NCBI GenBank assembly: GCA_020740775.1
Contig: JAHEWK010000003.1
Location: forward strand, 868,001-932,000
DNA: 64,000 nt
Source: Ilyonectria destructans
Lineage: Eukaryota; Ascomycota; Sordariomycetes; Hypocreales; Nectriaceae
Direction of reading: 5' to 3'
Under the pieces are notes generated by a model. That model was not told the origin of the DNA. It made no database searches and saw nothing but the letters and a program-made list of their open reading frames with translations. Each line of letters starts with the position of its first letter. Position 1 is the first letter of the stretch. Shown here piece after piece: positions 19,845 through 30,396 of the stretch. Both the position numbers and the translations under genes were made by a program.

Positions 19845-21870
19845 TCAAAGTCCGTGATGGCGGACGGTGAGAACCTCGCGGTTTTTGTACGAGAGGTACT
19901 CCTGCACGGGGGCAGCAACGGGCGACTTCTTGATGTCGCAGCTGCCGCATCCGCAGTTCGGGATCTCCTAATCCTGAAGTCCATGCTCCGCAGTCTGCTG
20001 GCGACGGTGTTTTGCCACCGTGGCATACGCGTCCCATTTGCGGAAGTTGATCGCCTGGTTGTTCGCGAAGTAGGTATCCCAAAACTGGGCCCAGACGGGA
20101 TCTTGAAGAGTGATGCCCATCAAGGGCTCAATCTCTTCTCGGGCAGCGATGACCCAGGTGCCGTTGCGTAGAAGGATTCGGATGGTGCTTCCCACAACAA
20201 CATAGCGGTAACCATTGTGCCAGCGGACCTTGGCATCATCATCTTCCTCGAAATCAGTGTTCATCTTCAGGGACAGAGAGAGGGCAGTCTCGGGTCCAGA
20301 GGTGCTTGAGACCGGCTTTCGCGCGATTCTATGTCGGTGGGTGGGGAGAATAGCCATAGGCCAAAGCATGTTGAAGGGACGCACATCCCACTGCAAAGCA
20401 AGATGGTCCACTGGCATGTATGCAATGACGTGTCTGGGGCTGTCATACCAAAGCCCATCCGTCTTGTACTCCGAATCGCAGAAGGACGGAACAATCTTGG
20501 ATCGACCATCAGGCTTGTAGTACTCAATCTTGCGCATGTTGATAAGGTCGCAAGCCTTGTTGGCGTGGAATACCGATGCGAACTCGACAGTAAGAACACC
20601 GTCCTCGTACGGATCGGTTGTCTCCATGTAGGAAGCGTCAAGAACATTCATTGTGCCAATTCGGTCGAAGAAGTACCAAACGCCACCCTTGGGGAAGTGC
20701 TTGAATTCCAGGCACCGGCCATTTGGAAGTTCACCCGAGCTCGAGCAGCCAAGAGGTCGCTGGCTTGAGGAAACAGGGTAGGATCGTGTCGGAACAAGTT
20801 CCACCTGTGCGCGGTGCTTGACGCCCTTGTCATCCACGTAGTGCATAGGGTACTTCCGGATGTAATCGACATAGAGTGTGGCAGATGAAGCCCAATTGAA
20901 CTCCAAAAGAGCTCCATCCTTCCCGTCTCCGGTCACTTTCGGGGCGTTTATGATGGTGATTCGGAGTAAGCCACCGAGAGCGCGAACACCCTTAGCGACC
21001 TGAGCAGCTGAGATCCCCTTGGGGAGATTGTTCATGATCACACGGCGAGTGTGGACAGCGCCGGGTCCCATGGAGCCATCGGCCTCGTCAAATGGGGGAG
21101 CCTCAGCGGGCCAGTGGATGTGCTCAACATCATCCTCGAAGATTGACTCATGATATTCGGGCAGGGCAAAATGAACACTCTTCTTGCGCTCCTAATTGCA
21201 AGTTGTCGTGTTGTTAGATGACTCGGAGTTTGAATCTCCGGGGAGGTCTGTTTCATCCAATGGAACAAACTGGAGAGAAGTTAGCTAAGGATCTTTAAAG
21301 ATAGACAGGTGGAAACTGCTTACCTCCATCTCGTCAAGGGCCTCGTATTCCGAGATGACCTCGACCAACTTGTTGTCCGTTGCATCGGCTTCCTTAACAA
21401 GACGAAGAAGATAATCTTTCAGAGTCTTGGCGACAGGCTCGTCCCCGTCGTATTCCTTGTTCGCGAAAATGCGCAGATGCTCCTACATAAAACGTTAGTG
21501 TCACTGTGGCTAGATTGGAAGGGCAGTGGGTGGTTCTTACCTTTGAGAGGCGGATATCCTTCACGTGTGTGTGGAGTTTGTTGAAAGAGTCCTTCATCTT
21601 CTCACGAAGCTGCATTGCCACTTCATCAGATGAAGCACTGTACGGGTCAAGGACCTTAGTTGCGGCATCCTTGAAAAGCCACTCGAGATTTGCTTGGCGG
21701 CGGCCAAGCGTGTCCTGGAGCTTATCCAAGCGCAGAGACGCGAGGAACTGATCCAGGTCCATACCAGCGTAGACACCGCTGGTATTGTCAGAGTTGTGGT
21801 CAGGGAAGGAGGGAGCGGCAGCGTACTCAGCAGCTGACGGTCCCTTGTAAGGGTTGAATAGCGACTCCAT
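19845..21870 (-). CDS. Fungal RRM-like protein, function unknown
   Basis: Not assigned to a named family. Exons are 21870-21541, 21482-21324, 21191-20019 and, tentatively, 19967-19845 (594 aa). The first two introns have good signals (GTAAGA...GTAG; GTAAGC...ATTAG). The start at 21870 (MESLFNPYK) is the first ATG before a helical N-terminal region. About residues 210-300 resemble an RRM fold (VIMNNLPKGISAAQVAKGV, then LLRITII and GALLEF), with a second alpha/beta region (VWYFFD...GVLTVEFAS). The main exon stops at TAG 19970-19968, but the same frame stays open for 40 codons with a Cys-rich NCGCGSC. I therefore propose a 51-nt intron 20018-19968, although its GTGGCA donor is weak. A stronger GTATGC donor at 20028 would give a different Ser/Arg-rich tail. 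The C-terminus is thus uncertain. TATAAAT on the minus strand near 22074-22067 may be the core promoter. Confidence 0.6.
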
Positions 21871-24635
21871 GTCGGAGTGGCTTGCTCTCAAGGAAGTGAA
21901 GTCCAAGATGCCAAAGGCAAGAGCAAAGATGCAAACAGCCAAAAAGGAAGAGTGAAGAAGGTGAGGTGTGTATGTGTGTGTGGCGATGAAGAAGAAAGCG
22001 AGGTGGAGGTGTAGGAAAGAGGAAGGAGGAAGGAAGAGGTTGAGAGGCCACGAAAGGGAGGAGGGGAATTTATACCCCGAAGGCTGAGAGCAAACACAGA
22101 GAGTGATCTCTGAGTGAATTCACAGAGAGTGCAGTTCTGAGAACGCGTAGCAGAGTGCAGGAAAACAATAGGAAAATAAAAACACGTGGATGGGGGTTGG
22201 CAGCTGGCAAGGCTACAGACAGAACTGGGGCTAAGGAACAAACACCGAGATTTTAGCAGGCAGGCAATGAGAGACATTGAAATCGACTACATTAGCTCTG
22301 TCTTCAATATCATGTTGAATTGATATGTCTCTGCGGGCTTCCTTGCTTCCAAGGGGCAGAGAGACAATTCTAAAGACAGAGAGGCAGAGCTTTTCTTCCA
22401 ACCCAATTGTAATGTAAATATCATAGCATCGAGTCTCGTAGATGCTTTGCATTCTCCTTTGGAAAGGGAGATCCCATGCGGCTCAGACCGACCCATTTAA
22501 TGTCCCCTCCCTCAGTGGCCCTCCATGCAGCTACGGCTGCCACCTGGCCCACTGTGCCTCCTGACGCAAAATCACCCTCTGCCAGCTGGCAAAGCGTTCA
22601 CCAAGACCAAGAGAACACCACTTAGAGAGCTCAGATTGCTCGCAAACGTGAAATCAAAGTGGGGAAGAAACGGGACGAGGGCAACGAGCGTGAAGGCAGC
22701 CTGAGGAATGATTGCTCCGGACGAGGCATCTCTTTTCTGGTGAGCAGAACCTTCTAGGCAACAGATGCCGATAATGATTGAATCATAGTGGCTGAGCTGA
22801 ATTTGGAAGCGTACTTGGAAGTGCCAGATCGTTGTGGCGTAAGGTGGGATGCGAGGGGTGCTTTGGAGGCGGCGAGGGGGGCAGCGGGTGTTCAGTGCAG
22901 ACACTAAGCTGAATTCAAGAGGAACACAAAGAGTCAACGGCCATTGTACAAGGACAGCAGAGACATGAACAGAATAACATTTAACAGCACACTCAATTTG
23001 TGTGAGCATTTCTTAGGAATATTCTACGAGCGATGGTGTTGAATGCTGAAAGGGGGGGGAGGGGGGGCAGCACAGGGGGCTACCCTTTTTCGCCACACTT
23101 TAGAAAGCTCACCACTTTCAACACCAACAACCATCATCAAAGATGTAAAATCACGGTATGGCTTTGTCTATGACATCCCATCTCGTGGTGTCATACAGTC
23201 GTGACCAAGGTTCTCTCTGCACAACCCCCCTTCCATCGGTCAGTTCCCCCTTGGTCGGCACTCTGAAGTCTTCTCGCAGCGAACGCAGACCTGGACTCGC
23301 TAACCAAAGCGTCAAGAAGCAGAAGACGACAAAATTGCCCACGAGGGCCTTTGCGAGCTGACACAAAGAGTATCACGAACCCGACCACCTCTCTCCGACT
23401 CTCACTCCCCGATTTCCCCTCCCCTGCTTCGAACCATCCTCGACGAACCGACCGACCTGACGAACGACCAACGAACGAGAAGAACACGAGCCATCTCGGG
23501 CCAAGACTATCAGTGGAAGAAGAAGACAAGGGCGCAGATGGATGAAGAGGGGGGTATACAAGAATGGCGTTCTCGAAGTATTCCTTATTCGTCGGCCGGG
23601 AGAGACGGAAAGCAGGGATGATCTCGCCGGCCAACGAAGCTCGAATCGCCCGAGTCTCCGGCATCCAATGTAGTGTCACAGAAACGGCGAGGGATTCTTT
23701 AGGGATCTTTAGGCGTTGGCCGAATTACATGGCTTTGGGGGCTATTGATTCGGTAGAATAAGGTTTCTTGACAACTTTGAGCTGTTGTGCGACTGGGTGA
23801 ATGGGACTTGACCGTGTATCCAATCTGCCAGTTATCGTGATGTCTACGGTTAGGAGGTGACACGCCGATACGCCTATATCCTCAGAGAATCTGCTTTGAA
23901 AGGGATGGATCTGCTATAGGCACTTGCTTTACATCATGATTATGGGCCGACCTCTGCTGTAGGGCAATAACTCTGCCGGGTCTCGGCAACCAACAAAACA
24001 AGCTCCATCCCCACAGCGGCCAGGATGTGGATGTGCGGATCTGCACTATTCCCCGGTGAGTCAGGCGGCGGGACCATCCCCGCTCATGGTACCTCCACGA
24101 AGCTCTAAGGATCCCTGAAACGCCCTGGAGAATCCCTGTAACCAACTGCCAACGCCCTTGTGCATTGTACCTACTGTAGAGGGTCGTGGAGAGGGCGCGT
24201 TTAGGCAATTATGGCGTGGCTTTGGTGGGGATAGCTTCCAGGCAGACTCGCTCCGCCGCAGGCAGCGTCAGCCGCACTACGACAGTCCGCTAGATGAGCT
24301 ACCAAACGACGATCAAAGCTCATCTCCACCAGCTAAAGCTATTGGACGGCCCCCTCACCTTCAGCAGGGTTGGAGGTGTGTCGTGCGAGAGCCACCAACA
24401 ATCCTTTTCTCTCCTTCTTGCATTGACTCACCGGCGACAACCTTTGCTGAGCATCAGAGTAGGTCCATCGCCACCCTTGCGATCCTTCCTACCTTGCTGA
24501 CTTGGCTGCGAGTCATTGCTGCTGCTACATCGAGCAGAGTCGATAGACACAGCCTATAAAACCCCCGTCCTTTCCACTCTCCCATCCCCTCTTATCATCG
24601 ATCACCATCCCTCGACTTGAACCAGCATCGCCGCC
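21871..24635. other. Long intergenic region between divergent genes
   Basis: The left part is the leader and promoter of the RRM-like gene (purine-rich on the + strand, TATA-like motif near 22070). A G-rich run lies at 23052-23067. The right end holds the promoter of the DUF2828 gene (TATAAA at 24555-24560, about 80 nt before its ATG). No frame here has a recognisable domain. Confidence 0.6.
24555..24560 (+). promoter_or_regulatory. Probable TATA box of the DUF2828 gene
   Basis: TATAAA in the context AGCCTATAAAACC, about 76-81 nt before the ATG at 24636, followed by a CT-rich stretch typical of fungal transcription start regions. Confidence 0.55.
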
Positions 24636-27257
24636 ATGGACTCGACACCAGGCCCCCAGCAACCCTGGTTCCTCCAGTCGTCCTACCCGGTCCTCTTCCC
24701 GGCTCACGATGCCCTGAGACAGTCGCAGGCCGACTTCGAGACCTTCATCCGCCAGGATCTCAGCCGTCGCCATGGCCAGACCGCCGCTGACGCTCCCGCG
24801 GTCGGAGAGGACAAGGATATGACTGAGGTTGACGAGTCGGAGACTTTCACTCTTGTCACCGACTCCACTTCAGCCGAGATCCGGAGGGGACTCGACGACA
24901 TGCAGGTTGACGAGAAGCAGCAGGAGGCACCTGTTGATGAAGTCGCCAAGGCGTCCCAATCATCCCACCCCTTCATGGATGCCCTGTTGAATGCCGACAA
25001 GAAGCAGGAGGAGCCTGCTCGGAACCTCGAGGGTATGATGAGGACTGAGAATGGGGACTTGGCCTTCCGACACACGAATGACGCCCTTGTTGATCTCTTC
25101 ACTGAGCTCGAGGAGGTTGTTTCGGGGCCTCGCCTCATGGAACTGCTCAATGCCGCCTGGGGAGCTGACCCGCTCGCTACCCTCAAGATCATCTTCAACG
25201 CCCGATCAATCCATCTTGGCAAGAGCTCCAAGCGAACCTTCTACCGCTGCGCGGGGTGGCTGGCTCAGAACCACCCGTTGACCCTTGTGGCCAACCTTCG
25301 ATGGCTGAGCCGCCCCGTCATTGAGAAGAAGAAGGCCAAGAAGGAGGGCGAAGACGACATCGTCATCGTGGATGAAAAGGACGACAGTGACCCCACCAAG
25401 TTCGACGTTCAGTACGGCGTCGCTCACGGATACTGGAAGGATCTCCTCAATATCCTTGCCCTGGCAGCCAACAACAAGCTCGACGTGCTATCGAACCCTC
25501 GAGATGTCCTGAACACCGAGAACCCGGGCATCATTCAGGGCAAGAGCGCTCGCCGAGTCTCCTCTCGCGCACGAGGTCGAGGCGGAAGGGCACGAGGCGG
25601 AGCTCGAGGGGGAATGGTGCGAGGTAGAGGCGGAGGACGTGGACGTGGACGAGGCGGAGGGCGTGGAGGAGCCGCACATTGGTCTTCCGAGAGATCGGAA
25701 GACGATGTGCCTCCCAAGAAGAAGACGGTTAACCCCAAAGAGGCCAGGCATCAAACTCGAGACCAGCGCCACGAGGCTGCAGTCAACGCCTTCAACACGA
25801 ATCCGGTGTATCGTGCCCTCCACCTGACCATCGCTCGTCTGTTTGCAGAGCAGCTCGAGGTAGACTTGCGTGCCCTTCGCGGAGACGATGCCAAGGCGAA
25901 GCGAAACATCTCGCTGTGCGGCAAGTGGGCTCCCTCGCACGACCGCTTCCACGACAAACACACCTTCATCGTTAGCTCGATTGCCGAGATCTTGTATCCC
26001 CGTGATTCACTGGATGAAGCGCTCTCGCCTACCGATGACCGCGAGACGTATCTCCGCCACGCCCGCGAGCAGTACCGAAAGGATACCTCTGCTCTTCGCA
26101 AGCAGCTGGATATTGTCGAGCGGAACCTCTCCGCCAACACGATCAAGAACATCAAGTACGACCGAGTCCCGTCTATCGCAATGAGCAACTACTCGAAGCT
26201 CTTCATCCAGAAGGATCTTGATGGCTTTGAAAAGTACATCGATCGTGTTGCAGAGGGCAAGGCAAATATCTCTGGCGCCACGCTGCTGCCCTCGACGCTC
26301 TTGTACAAGGCAAAGACTCAAGCCTTGACAGTTGAACTGACGGAAGAGGGGAAGGCGACCATGTCGCCAGAGCAACTCGTTCAGGCCAAGGTCAACGCGA
26401 TTGAGTCCAAGGTAGTTGACGGCCAGTGGAACACTCTAGTGCAGCGCATCAAGGATTCCGGCAACCTTGAGAACAGTCTCGCCGTGTGCGACGTCTCTGG
26501 GAGCATGTCCCACCCCGTCTTTTCTGACAAGACATGCCCGATGGACTCTGCAATTGGTTTGTCCCTTCTCATTGCCGAGGTCACCAAGCCTCCCTTCGGA
26601 GGGTCGTTCATTACCTTCAGCAGCGACCCTGAAGTGGTGAAGCTGGATCTCAGCAAGTCTTTGGTCGACAAGTATTTGTCAATGTCGCAGGCGGAATGGG
26701 GCATGAGCACAGACTTCGTTGCCGTGTTTGAGAGGCTCATCCTCCCTATTGCCATCTCAAACAGTCTCAAGCAGGAGGACATGGTGAAGAGGGTATTCGT
26801 CTTCAGCGACATGCAGTTCAACGATGCTGGAGAAGACACGTACAACAGACGGTCAGATAGAACGCCATGGGCCACCTCCTTCGAGCGGATCAAGAAGAAG
26901 TTCGAGGATGCCGGATATGAGTTGCCAGAGCTGGTGTTTTGGAACCTGGCTGGTGGCCGGTCGGGCTATGGCGGGCAGTCGGGAGACCCAGTTGCCCCGA
27001 AGCCTGTCACTTCGACTGAGGATGGAACATGCCTCGTCAGTGGCTACTCGCAGGGCATGCTGAAGGTGTTCCTGGACAACGGCGCGTTTGAGGATCCCGA
27101 AGAGGAAGAGGACAGCGAGGACGAGATTGTGATCTCGAAGGATGGGGACGAGGTCACGCAGGAGAAGCCCAAGAAGAAGGCCAAGATGGACCCCATGGCG
27201 ATTGTCAAGAAGGCCATTGGTCACAAGGCGTACGACATGTTGCAGGTTGTCGACTGA
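24636..27257 (+). CDS. DUF2828-family protein with vWA-like domain and RGG box
   Basis: Single exon, 873 aa, start in strong context (GCCGCCATGG). The sequence matches the fungal/plant DUF2828 type. An alpha-helical N-terminal half begins near residue 105 (HPFMDALLNA...ALVDLFTELE...LLNAAWGADPLATLKIIFNAR, then a Trp/Cys segment). The C-terminal half is a von Willebrand A-like domain with the metal-site motif DVSGSMS near 620 and a VFSDMQF segment near 725. A Gly/Arg-rich stretch of about 35 residues (308-345, repeated RGRGG/RGGGRG) interrupts the helical half and looks like an RGG RNA-binding or methylation tract. The C-terminus is acidic and then Lys-rich. Architecture resembles Ro60-type RNA-binding proteins (helical repeats plus vWA). 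An RNA-related role is inference. Confidence 0.82.
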   Translation: MDSTPGPQQPWFLQSSYPVLFPAHDALRQSQADFETFIRQDLSRRHGQTAADAPAVGEDKDMTEVDESETFTLVTDSTSAEIRRGLDDMQVDEKQQEAPVDEVAKASQSSHPFMDALLNADKKQEEPARNLEGMMRTENGDLAFRHTNDALVDLFTELEEVVSGPRLMELLNAAWGADPLATLKIIFNARSIHLGKSSKRTFYRCAGWLAQNHPLTLVANLRWLSRPVIEKKKAKKEGEDDIVIVDEKDDSDPTKFDVQYGVAHGYWKDLLNILALAANNKLDVLSNPRDVLNTENPGIIQGKSARRVSSRARGRGGRARGGARGGMVRGRGGGRGRGRGGGRGGAAHWSSERSEDDVPPKKKTVNPKEARHQTRDQRHEAAVNAFNTNPVYRALHLTIARLFAEQLEVDLRALRGDDAKAKRNISLCGKWAPSHDRFHDKHTFIVSSIAEILYPRDSLDEALSPTDDRETYLRHAREQYRKDTSALRKQLDIVERNLSANTIKNIKYDRVPSIAMSNYSKLFIQKDLDGFEKYIDRVAEGKANISGATLLPSTLLYKAKTQALTVELTEEGKATMSPEQLVQAKVNAIESKVVDGQWNTLVQRIKDSGNLENSLAVCDVSGSMSHPVFSDKTCPMDSAIGLSLLIAEVTKPPFGGSFITFSSDPEVVKLDLSKSLVDKYLSMSQAEWGMSTDFVAVFERLILPIAISNSLKQEDMVKRVFVFSDMQFNDAGEDTYNRRSDRTPWATSFERIKKKFEDAGYELPELVFWNLAGGRSGYGGQSGDPVAPKPVTSTEDGTCLVSGYSQGMLKVFLDNGAFEDPEEEEDSEDEIVISKDGDEVTQEKPKKKAKMDPMAIVKKAIGHKAYDMLQVVD

Positions 27258-28609
27258 GAGAGAGGGAGTTGATCGCAACAGATTAACGAATAATGATACC
27301 CAAAAAATGCGTTAGTAGCAAAGTTAAAGTCTTGAATCAAGCTGTCTGTCTTTTACTTCGATTGCACCACCGTCGTGAGGTTTCTGGCTACGTCCAACTT
27401 TCTCATAATTGGTGATGCGCCACAAGACGAAGGAAAATAACTACCCTATACCTCAACGCTCCCGAGATTCTTCGGGAGTCAACCTCGAACATCTTCTTCA
27501 AAGGCAATACGGTCTCTTAAAGCCGATGCTTCGTCTCACCCCCGCGGGGGTCATGTCTCCCTCCAGCAACACACCTGTCTCTCATTAACCTTTCCCTGTC
27601 TGAGACCATCCGTTGCCACGTGGAAGCAACGGTATGTGTATCGAGGCCGTATCTCGGGGAAATCCACCAGCACCAGGAATGTGGAAGGGGAGTGTATGTA
27701 CTACCCCTCTGAGACATGTCGAGGATGAGACAGAGTTGAAGGTGTCAGCCACCGTGAGTGGGGCTTGGTGTTTCGAGTGTTGGAGTGGCGGGTAGTTGCT
27801 GTTACGGTTCGTTCCAGTATGGGGGTTTGGTGGCGGAGGAGTCAACATGGATGATTTTGGGAGTGGGAGGTTGATAATGGTCATGATCGCCCTACTTCCA
27901 CGATGCTGGGTTCGATACCAATTAGAGTGCCTTGCCGCTTGTTTCATCGATTATCCTGTGAATGAGATACACTCAAGAAAAACTTATGTCCTTGTTAGCT
28001 CGTTGAAATATCCATCAACGTCTTCGAATTAATCAACGTGAAATGGTACTCTTTACAGTCTAGAACGCCTATTCTTTCAGTAGCGTTTCGGTTTTCCTCG
28101 TGAGAAAGACACCTGGCCTCAAGGAGACAGCCTCATCCACGGAGAAAAGTGATAGAATTCACTTACACACCATGATAGCCAGCCTCCGGAAGTATTCACT
28201 GAATAACACCGAGACCTTGTCTGTATCCGCTCCCATGAATCAGACCGGAGGTCACTTCATTCCAGTTGTCGTGGGGAGGCGTCGTGTTACCCTGCAGAAG
28301 TACCGATCGATCAGTTGAATATCCCTCCAGCCTCTCGGGTACGAATGGATTTCCTTGCGTATCAAACTGGGTCCAGGGATCGACGTGTAGGCGTCATGAT
28401 GATTGCTGGGATCACTTGCCAGATCGATACAGACAGGTCGTGAGCTGCTGGAAGCTCCGCCTTTTCGAAGGCCAAACCCCAGCAAGCTGCAGAAGAGTAC
28501 CGAACAGGCAGAGATAGCAGCATGTTGTCTTTTGGACGGAAGCACTAGAATACTGAATAAAACAAAATACGCCAGCCACAAGAACCAAACCTGTGCTCAG
28601 AACACGGGC
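27258..28609. other. Convergent intergenic region, one unassigned minus-strand frame
   Basis: 3' ends of the DUF2828 gene and the PIP-kinase-like gene face each other. A minus-strand frame at 28581-28252 (109 aa) begins with a hydrophobic segment but has no recognisable domain, so I do not call it a gene. Confidence 0.5.
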
Positions 28610-29719
28610 TCATGCCACAACAACCATCTCATCAACCATTTCTAAAAACCGCTCCCGGTACTCGCTCGGGTCCGCGGTAATGGTCATAGGCCCCTTATGA
28701 GCCACTTTGTTAAACGTCTTAACAAGCCTAGTCAAGGACCGCGCACGCAGCGTGTGCTTGGCCCAGAAGAAATCCAGCACTACCACGCGGTACGTCCACC
28801 GGCCTTCGGCGTCGTCCACGCCGCTGCGCCAGATGCCGGCGTTGGACTTGACGACGGGAGCGGGCGAGGATCGGGCGGGGATGGAGTTGGGACCGGGATA
28901 GCGGACGAGGAATAGCGAGTAGTCGACGGCGTTGGCGTCGGCCAAGAGTTGCGAGTCTGATGCGATGAGGGACAGGAGTTGTTTCTTGTGTTCTCGTGAT
29001 ACGTGTACCTTGTCCGGGAACTCGTCAATTAGGCGGTCCTTGACACTCTCTGGCGCCAGCCTGCCATCTGCGATGTCCATCTCGGGAACGAAGTAATCCT
29101 TGGGCTTCAGATCATATGTCTCCCACCGCTCCTTTTCCTCCTTTGTCTCCTCCAAGTCCTTGCCGTAGAGCAGGTTCTCCATGACGATGTGGTGTGTCGG
29201 CGCCGTGCCCAGGATGCCGCCCAGCGACGCGTACGGTGCGTGTACCAAATCTGTGATTCTTACAAGCAGGCTTTGGGGGTAGGCTTGCATATGAGCAATG
29301 TACGGATTCAGGAGCTCCCGCGTGAAAAACCGATACTCGAAGCGCTGCGGGAGCGACTTGACCATGTACTTGTCATTTGGCGTGGTGAAAAAGGTCGAGC
29401 CGCTGTATCCAAGGTCGCCGGCGGGGACAAGCATTGCAGTGGTCTCCTTCCCTTTCCCATTCCTCCTTGAAGATGGCATCAATGGTGTGGTTTCGTCCGA
29501 AGGTGTCGAAGGTGCTCGGAAGGAGTCTGTGTACTCATCCTCGTCCAGCTCCCACGCGTCATGGCGGAGGGCAAAGAATTCATCTAGGCGGTAACGCGAG
29601 AGTAGTAGCTTGAAGAAGGCGAAAAAAGACAGGATTATCTGTATCAGGCTCTGTTTACTGCATCGGTGTAGTATTGCTCTGACGATCGAGGCGGAGATCC
29701 GAGAGGAACGGATCTTCAT
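28610..29719 (-). CDS. PIP-kinase-fold (SAICAR-synthase-like) protein
   Basis: Single exon, 369 aa. The N-terminus has a hydrophobic segment (about residues 25-42, IIQIILSFFAFFKLLL) suggesting membrane attachment. From about residue 108 the order of motifs follows phosphatidylinositol-phosphate kinases: FFTTPNDKYMVKSLP (the lysine-bearing strand), FFTRELLNPYIAHM, a VMENLLYG segment corresponding to the hinge, VDYSLFLVRYPG (the DYSLLVG motif), and VVLDFFWAKH (the IID motif). It is shorter than PIP5Ks and lacks a recognisable specificity loop, so catalytic activity on phosphoinositides is uncertain. It may be a divergent or inactive family member. Confidence 0.7.
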   Translation of the reverse strand: MKIRSSRISASIVRAILHRCSKQSLIQIILSFFAFFKLLLSRYRLDEFFALRHDAWELDEDEYTDSFRAPSTPSDETTPLMPSSRRNGKGKETTAMLVPAGDLGYSGSTFFTTPNDKYMVKSLPQRFEYRFFTRELLNPYIAHMQAYPQSLLVRITDLVHAPYASLGGILGTAPTHHIVMENLLYGKDLEETKEEKERWETYDLKPKDYFVPEMDIADGRLAPESVKDRLIDEFPDKVHVSREHKKQLLSLIASDSQLLADANAVDYSLFLVRYPGPNSIPARSSPAPVVKSNAGIWRSGVDDAEGRWTYRVVVLDFFWAKHTLRARSLTRLVKTFNKVAHKGPMTITADPSEYRERFLEMVDEMVVVA

Positions 29720-30396
29720 TGTTGACCAAAAGATGTAATTACTGGAGAGGACTGGAAATCTGGAAAGTACCGTAAATGAGCTTCTGATTCAAAAACACTC
29801 TACGTGCTGGGACAAAATGTGATGTTTTGTGAACAGGGAGAAGTATTGAACATGTTCATCTGGGTAGGGCAGCATCATGAAGGCTGGTTCGTGACGTCAC
29901 TGAACGCCTCCGTCCAATGAACATGTGATTACACCAAAAACGTCACAGAACAGGGAGCATCTCAGTACAACAGAACAAATTCTTCAAGTTATGTATTACC
30001 AGCGCTGAATCCAATAGGCTTGCTGTAAAATTCTCGATATCGACCGTCCTGTGAATGTACGAGAAATCATGCAAATTCCACTAAATACAACAATTCCAGA
30101 CAAATTCCTTCGCTGCTTATCTTAACACACCGCTGCGCTAGTCGCTCCCAATCTACTGCAAACCCACAAGAATATAAATAAATGAAACGCTCTTCCCTGA
30201 CAATACTCCGTTTTTTGATTATATGTTGTGCCCTTTATGGGTAATTGTTGGTGACGCATGTCTCATCAGTGTCTGGGTTCCCCCTCTCTGACGGAATGCT
30301 TTGTTGTTGTATGGTGTACTTTCTTGCTCGAGTCCTCGGACTTGTGCTCCATCTCCGCAATTTCGGCCGACGTAGCAGTTTTCCGTGGTGGCAGCT
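29720..30396. other. Intergenic region between two minus-strand genes
   Basis: Upstream region of the PIP-kinase-like gene and 3' flank of the ThrE-type gene. Moderately AT-rich. No gene seen. Confidence 0.6.

Noticed and set aside
27905..27925. GGTTCGATACC, resembling a tRNA B box
   Set aside because: No A box or foldable acceptor, D and anticodon arms at the right distance.
28252..28581. 109-aa minus-strand frame with a hydrophobic N-terminus
   Set aside because: No motif, no homologue recognised, and it lies in the downstream flank of the PIP-kinase-like gene.
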